Assembly: GCA_030674185.1 (NCBI GenBank)
Contig: JAPXFY010000015.1
Coordinates: forward strand, 29,014,685-29,078,684
Source of the DNA: Monoplex corrugatus
Lineage: Eukaryota; Mollusca; Gastropoda; Littorinimorpha; Ranellidae
Reading direction: 5' to 3'
Length of the DNA stretch: 64,000 nt
Positions 58,310-64,000 of the stretch are shown here, one piece after another. The notes below the pieces were generated by a model. That model ran no database searches, was not told the origin of the DNA, and saw only the letters and a program-made list of their open reading frames with translations. The position numbers were made by a program, and so were the translations under genes. Every line of letters starts with the position of its first letter. Position 1 is the stretch's first letter.

Positions 58310-61300
58310 CATCATCATCATCAGGTGCCTTGCCACATGGCACTGGCGACCATGGCCTTCCATCTGTTTCTATCTCTTGTTGCCTCAAGCACCTCTTCCA
58401 CCCTCTTTGTCCTCAGCCACTCTGCAAGTCCGTCCAGTATCTTCTCCCTGGGTCTATCTGGTGCTCTCTTTCTCTCCAGCTTTCCCGTTGTCACCAGGTG
58501 CTCCAATTCCCCTTTCCTCATAAAATGGCCAATAAATGTTGCCTGTCTTTTCCTGATCTTCCTTATGGATGATCTTCTTGTGTCTGCCTTCATCAAGACT
58601 GTCATTTGTTTTCTTTGCTGTCCATGGAACTCTCAACATTCTTCTTAGAAACCACATCTCGGCTGCCTCAATCTTGTTCTGGCTTTGCTTGTTGACTGTC
58701 CACGCCTCACAACCGCATAACAGTATTGGTTCTATAGAACATTCAAGAACTCTTCCTGATGTTAATTGGTAGGCGTTTGTTAGTAAGAATGCTTTTCATC
58801 TTCTTGAATGCTGTTTTGGCTTGGCCAATTCTGCTGGCTATTTCTGATGTGCATCTGCCGTCTGGTGAAATGATCGTTCCCAGGTATTTAAACTTATCAA
58901 CCTGTCTCAAGGTTGTGCCGTTTGCTGTTATTTTGCATGAGGGGATTTCATGGTTTTTTTTTTTTTACTGATCATCATGACTTCAGTCTTCCTGCTGTTT
59001 AGTTCCAACCCCTTACCTTTGCTTTCTATTTCTAGTATATTCACAAAGTTTTGTAGGTCCCTTTCATTTTCTGCAATTAGCACGGTGTCATCTGCGTATT
59101 GAATGTTGTTTATCATTTTTCCTCGGATGTTTTCGCTGTAAAGTGAAAAAACAGGTCTGGTGACAAAATACAACCTTGTCTGACTCCTCTTTTGATGTTT
59201 TCTATTCTCATTGCAGCAGTTTGTTCCCGATACATATTTTTGATTATTCATAGATCTTCTCTTTCAATACTGAGTCTTTCTAGTTGGTTGATCAATTCTT
59301 CATGTCTTACCCGATCGAAAGCCTTGGTATAATCAACAAAGCATAAATATGAATCCTTATTCAACTCGATTGACCTCTCTATGATAGTTCTTAGGCTGTG
59401 TATGGCATTAATAGTTCCTTTCTCTTCGACAAATCCACACTGTTCTTCTGCTATTTCTCTTTTGATTCTATTCCTTGTCCTCATCATGATTATTCTAATA
59501 GGATTTTTGTTACATGACTCATCAAACTGATTGTGCGATGGAGTTCGCATTCTATAGCCCCTGTCTTCTTTGGAAGTGCAATGAAAATTGATTTTGACAT
59601 ATCTTTGGGGATTTTTCCAGTGTCATAAATTTCATTTAGGACAGTTATTTTTTCAATACCAAATTCCTCCAGAGCTTCAATCATCTCTGTAGTAATGTCT
59701 GGTCCTGGGGCTTTTCCTGGTTTCATCGTTTTCAGTGTTGCTCTAACTTCATTTTTCATTATGGGTGGTCCTTCAACGTTCTTTCTTATAATGTGTTCTT
59801 CGTTTCTGTCATCTTCAAAGAGGTCTTAATGTACTCTCCCCATCTGTCTAATATTTTGTCTTTTTCCATGAGAAGCGTACCATCTTTCGATTTCAAGCAA
59901 CCAGTTGATGTGCATGCATTTTTCCTGTGGATAATTTTTTCAATTCGTCTGTACATACCCCAGGATCCGTTTTGTGTCGGTCTTCTTATTCTTTGCATTT
60001 TGTTTTCCGCCAAGCTTCCTTAGCTTCATTGCACCTATTTCTGATTTCTTTGTTTATCTCCTGTATATCTCCTCGTTTCTCTTTGCCTTCCTGCGTTTCT
60101 CCATCAAGCCTAAATTTTCTTTTGTCATCCACTTCTTTTTTGCTTTTCTATCTACTTTAGGGATTTCTTCACAAGCTTCATTTATCGAGTTTCTCAAGTT
60201 TGTCCATTGTTCCTCACTGTCACCAAAGTCTTCCAGAGCACTGAATTTGTTTGGATATGTACGTTAAATTTTTTACGTATCACTTCATCTGTCTTTAAGA
60301 GTCCAAGATTTAGTTTGATGTTGCTTTTGGTCTGTTTCCTTTTCCTTACTTTCAGCCTAACTCTTCCCACTACAGGATTGTGGTCACTGTTGCAGTCTGC
60401 GCCTGGTAGTGTTTTTGCTGACAGTAAAGAATATCTAAATCTTTTATTAATCAGAGTGTAGTCAATCTGATTTTTGGTATTATCTCCTGAACTCATCCAA
60501 GTCCATTTTCTTCTATTAGGCTGCTGAAACCAGGTGTTTCCTACTATGAACTCATTCATCTGTGCCCATTCTACAAGTTTCCCACCCCTTTCATTTTGTG
60601 TACCAAGGCTATGAGGTCCAACTATATCCTTCACCCTATCCTGTCCCACCTTAGCATTAAAATTTCCCATTATTATTGTAACTTCTTGTGATTTACATTG
60701 GGCCTTAGCCATCTCTAATACTTCGTAGAAGTTGTCGATATCTTCCCGAGTACTTGCGGATGTTGGTGCATACACCTGAATGATGTTGACATCAAATGAC
60801 CTGCCACCCAATTTAATCAGCAGAACTCTGTCGGACACAGCCCAGTATCCCCTAACTGCTTTTGATTTGTCCCTGTCCATTACGATGCCTACTCCTCTTT
60901 CATGTGAGTTTCCACCAGAATATATTACTGTATACTCTCCTGATGTTATCATGCCTGCCCCATCCATCTCACTTCCCCTAGTCCTAAAACACTAATGTTA
61001 AGCCTTTCCATGTCCATTTTGATATTGTCTAATTTACCTTTTTGCAACAATGTTCTAACGTTCCATGTTGCGATTTTGGTATTTTTTCTGAGGTTGAGAT
61101 TGAACGCAGTAGCTTGCTGACGGTCTGGTGTCTCCAGCGCAGCACAACAGTCCCTACCGGACGAAGGTGCTCCATAGGAGCCCCTATTTACTTCGTTACA
61201 CTTTTTTTCATCGGATTGTCTGGCCATGATATCTTGGGATAGTACGATGGTGGTTTCCCGTTGCCTTTCATCGATTTGTTTACGGTCTCTCCACTAGCCT

Positions 61301-61747
61301 TTGTCGTTCCCACGACAACCTACAAGGCAGTAGGGTGATTTTTTTCAGGGTTAACTCCCTTAGCCTTATTCTCTCCCGAGATGTCCACAAGGTAGTGGAA
61401 CTATTTACCCATAGCTGGGGGTCTGGTTCGTGGGCACCAGGGCATATCCACAAGCCGGTAGGCCTGCGTGCTGCATGTCTGGGGGCCAGACCTCTTCTGA
61501 GTCCCTCGAGATTTAGCCTGAGTCCTTGAGGTGCTCAGTTACCACACGTCGCCACGAGGAGGCATAACGTAGGGCTTGCTGATGGAGAGGCTATGTACTG
61601 ACAGAGAGAGACTTACGCATTCTGCTCTTTTTTTCGCATAGCTGCAAGCAGCAGTGCTAGCCAGCGGTTCCGGCTGAAAGTGAGAGTTGACAAGCACGCA
61701 GTCACTAGCTGACACACTAGACGCATCACATCTGCCTTTTGACATGC
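58310..61747 (-). mobile_element. Full-length RTE-clade LINE, 3.4 kb, with 11-bp target duplication
   Basis: CCCATACCAAT occurs at 58299-58309 and 61748-61758. Between them lie a 5' UTR of about 520 bp, an endonuclease (61227-60300: ITKIATWNVRTLLQKGKL-type start, VNIIQVYAPTSASTREDID, IIMGNFNAKVG, NQIDYTLINKRFRYS, GADCNSDHNPVVG) and a basic linker. RT follows: VRATLKTMKPGKAPGPD, ISLMSHVTK, CGFVEEKGTINAIHSLR, LCFVDYTKAFDRVRHEELIN (motif A intact), INNIQYADDTVLIAENERDL (YADD). The C-terminal region reads WFLRRMLRVPWTAKKTND to GRP...WRKAMVASAMWQGT-like end. The tail is ATGATGATGAT. About six or more frameshifts inactivate it. RTE retrotransposes by target-primed reverse transcription using its own endonuclease. 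Confidence 0.93.
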
Positions 61748-61758
61748 CCCATACCAAT

Positions 61759-62412
61759 GTATTTGCGCACATAACCTAAGGACATACTCTTGGTGTTGAC
61801 AATTCCGTCCAATTTATCACAAAGGGGTTAAAAAAACCTGAATACAAATATATAAACAGAAATAAGTACACTAAAACATATATGAAAAGTGGCCTAAATT
61901 ACCTAAAATTGTTTCTGAACATCACATTTTCTTAGAGCCCCTAATGCTTTTAATACATGTGCCCAATTATCAACCTTAAGGAAAAGTATGGAAGGCTTTG
62001 TGGAAAACATACAGGTGAATGGGCCAGCAAGGAAGAAAATGATAGGAAGATATGACAGAAAGCAATCGAGCAAGGGAGAAACAGATAGAGTGACAGAAAA
62101 GAGAAAATTTCTCACACAGAATTTCCAGAAGGTGGGGGGGGGGGGGGGGGTTCTTATACTATTCATACTGAAAGAGCTCTCATAGCTTGCTTAAAGATCG
62201 AACAAACTTATAAATGCACAAACAACAAACTTCATAACATGTCAACTAGTCAAAGAGATGTAGCTTGTGAGTAAACTCATGACTACACATTTTACAAGTA
62301 TTTCATGGTTTTGTGTACAAGAAAACGACTGTTACATGCACTACCTAGTGTCTTTCATTCAAAACATATAAACCCATAAAGATAAAAACGTTTTTTACAT
62401 TGGCAATCATGT
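61759..62412. other. Unassigned; possibly 3' UTR-like sequence of the MPV17L2-like locus
   Basis: AT-rich with an 18-base G run near 62135-62152. It lies 3' (minus strand) of the MPV17L2-like frame, so could be its UTR, but I see no clear polyadenylation tail. Confidence 0.3.
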
Positions 62413-63196
62413 TCAATAACAAATAGTGCAAATTACCCTGTTTCTTTCAGACAACCCCTGTTCAAACCAGTAACAGCATTGCACACGCGGACACCGTGTA
62501 AACATACCTTCTCTCCTCTCATGACACATGATGAGCAGCATACGAGACGGGTACAAACAATACTCTTTGGACAAAATCAAGAAAGCAGTTCGGATTGACA
62601 GGTGTAGAAATAGAAAGCAGTTATCATAATGATCTGTCCTTTTCTCATCAATGACAGCATGCACTTTTACCGCATTTCGATCCTCGTGCTTCATGAAAGA
62701 GAAGAAGGTATCCCAACACAGTATTACCACAGAGACATACAGCACTCGAAAGCGTGTTGGCAGAGGGTAGAAGTTGATGAACTGGGCAGGAGGCCACACA
62801 CACCAATCAACCATGTAGGTCATCAGAAATTTTTTGCTTCCACTCTCTACCACAATCTGGGATAGTTTTCCCTTCTAGGAGACCGCTTCCTATCAGAAAA
62901 GCAGAACAGAAGGGTCCAGCCACGGTTTGATCAACAGCAATTTTTTTGGCCACCACCTTAACTCCACAGCCGGTGACAAACTTGTCCAACATTTGATACC
63001 AATAGTGGTTGAACGGTCCAAGGATCACTCCTATCAGAAATATGCGACCTGTGCGTCTGTAGTCGTATGTCATCGTCACGCCAGCTTTCTTTTTTTTCAT
63101 ATTTTTTTTAGGTGTATTCACTCCAAATTCTGTGACACAATCTCCAAGACACAGCAATCCACCACACGAAATAACGTTCATTGTACCTGCCAAAAT
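62413..63196 (-). pseudogene. MPV17L2-like sequence with one-base frameshift
   Basis: Mpv17/PMP22-family membrane protein; human MPV17L2 is an inner-mitochondrial-membrane protein linked to mitoribosome assembly. Frame one (63196 down to 62836) gives AGTMNVISCGGLLCLGDCV, VILGPFNHYWYQMLDKFV, KKIAVDQTVAGPFCSAFLI and GLLEGKTIPD. Frame two from about 62830 gives YMVDWCVWPPAQFINFYPLP, TRFRVLYVSVVILCWDTFFS and FMKHE. These match the family blocks GPF.HYWY..LD, K...DQ...P, LEG.., DWCVWP.AQF.NF.....RV.Y and WDT..S. The frame change lies at six A residues (plus 62830-62835); five would keep the family pattern. No intron interrupts the match. It could be a retrocopy, a terminal exon with an assembly error, or a decaying gene. 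The first part of the protein is missing. Confidence 0.85.
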
Positions 63197-63705
63197 ATCT
63201 TCTGGGTACTGGTCGTTTAATGTCCAGTCCTGCATTAAAGCCTCGAAACAATTGCTGACTTCGATCTCAAAATCAGATGCAATGTCTTGATTTTTCAATT
63301 TCTCTAAATCAAACTTAGGGGCCTGCTTGCCTTTGTTTAAGATTTTGTTTTGTTTGTAAACTTAGAGTCGAATGTTTGCTGCGACTAGGTGATAATAGCT
63401 GTCACAATCAGGTCCTGGTTTTGTTTTCCAGCTTACGACAGTAGTTCATGTCCTGTCTATCATGATATAATCTATCTGATTTCTGATTTTTATTTTCTTG
63501 TTGTCGTTGTCTGGTTTTTCGAGTTTTCAGGTATATCGTCTACGATAGTGCTGTTTAAAGAGGGTGTTAGTGATGTCCAATTCATTGGCCAGGCAGAGAG
63601 ATGCTAACACATCGCCTCTTTCATCGCGTTTTGCCAGCCCATAAGGTCCTATTCCACACTCTCTACCCTCACCTTCGCCCACTTTGGCGTTCATCAAGCA
63701 TCAAC
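63197..63705 (-). pseudogene. RTE-like endonuclease relic fused in frame to the MPV17L2-like sequence
   Basis: Minus-strand frames read MNAKVGEGEGRECGIGPYGL, AKRDERGDVLASLCLANELD and ITNTLFKQ, then NQIDYIMI-like, KTKPGPDCDSYHHLVAANIR, and finally LKNQDIASDFEIEVSNCFEA then LMQDW. This is the C-terminal half of an RTE-type endonuclease (NAKVG, G.G....R...L..FC....L.I.NT.F, PG.DC.SDH.L). The last segment shares an open frame (from 63298) with the MPV17L2-like part. A poly-A/CAACAA run lies at 63700-63736. Confidence 0.75.
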
Positions 63706-63739
63706 AACAACAACTAAAAAAAAAAAAAAAAAGAAAAAA

Positions 63740-64000
63740 CGACAGAAAGAGTAGTGGCAATGACTTACTCCATTTCTGTCCAATCATCACGGGGCAGCCA
63801 GCGTGAAGAGTCAATGAATCAACAGTGTCCATGTCTGGGGCAAAGTTATACCAGAATAGCGCCATACGCTGTGGATACCAATATCACACTGTCACTTGCC
63901 GTTCATTCAGACCAGATCAGAAGTAAAGGCTTACTTTCCCTCTCCTCCCCACCCCCCCTCCCGTCGTCTTTCTGTAAAGATCCGAAATTACACTGTTAAT
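63740..64000. other. Unassigned window end
   Basis: An 81-residue plus-strand frame with no domain I recognise. Confidence 0.3.

Overview
This is animal nuclear DNA dominated by transposable elements. It shows spliced exons with GT/AG borders, long GT/CA microsatellites, and L2, RTE, R2-like, L1/Tx1-like and DIRS-like retroelement relics plus tRNA- and 5S-derived SINEs. That mix is typical of a marine invertebrate, and I suspect a mollusc, probably a gastropod. No phylogenetic computation was possible. There is no operon-type gene organisation and I see no CRISPR array or prokaryotic gene.

Host genes. On the + strand, 437-7528 holds the last four coding exons of POLRMT, the mitochondrial RNA polymerase. 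They encode catalytic motif C and the conserved C-terminus ending in STYFFS. The three introns carry two minisatellites, a 5S rRNA-derived SINE, a truncated tRNA-SINE, a LINE fragment and microsatellites. At the far end (62413-63196, - strand) lies an MPV17L2-like sequence (Mpv17/PMP22 family, in other animals a mitochondrial membrane protein). It has a one-base frameshift in an A-run and is fused in frame to an endonuclease relic of an RTE retrotransposon.

Elsewhere the window is a nest of mobile elements. L2-clade copies lie at 11215-14311 (+, nearly intact reverse transcriptase), 20375-21928 (+), 26318-29275 (+), 40745-42895 (+, very decayed) and 56422-58138 (-), with short 3' ends at 16945-17242 and 56045-56405. 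RTE copies lie at 32562-34685 (+), 37000-39070 (a 5'-inverted, twin-primed copy), 46607-47862 (-), 54635-55690 (-) and 58310-61747 (-, full length). A large LINE with an L1-like ORF1 occupies 54332-48002 (-). An R2-like element with a restriction-like endonuclease domain lies at 23105-19690 (-). DIRS-like tyrosine-recombinase retroelement relics lie at 18400-19640, 23110-23940, 31450-32420 and 44600-45660.

Several insertions can be dated relative to each other because they interrupt an older reading frame and carry exact target-site duplications. An L2 interrupts the R2-like element (7 bp duplication), a 1,024-bp foldback element interrupts the large LINE (13 bp), a tRNA-SINE interrupts an RTE (9 bp), and a probable solo LTR interrupts a smaller repeat (5 bp, one mismatch). 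Two tandem-repeat arrays appear to have been born inside L2 coding sequence. All functional statements are from reading the sequence; no database search was run.
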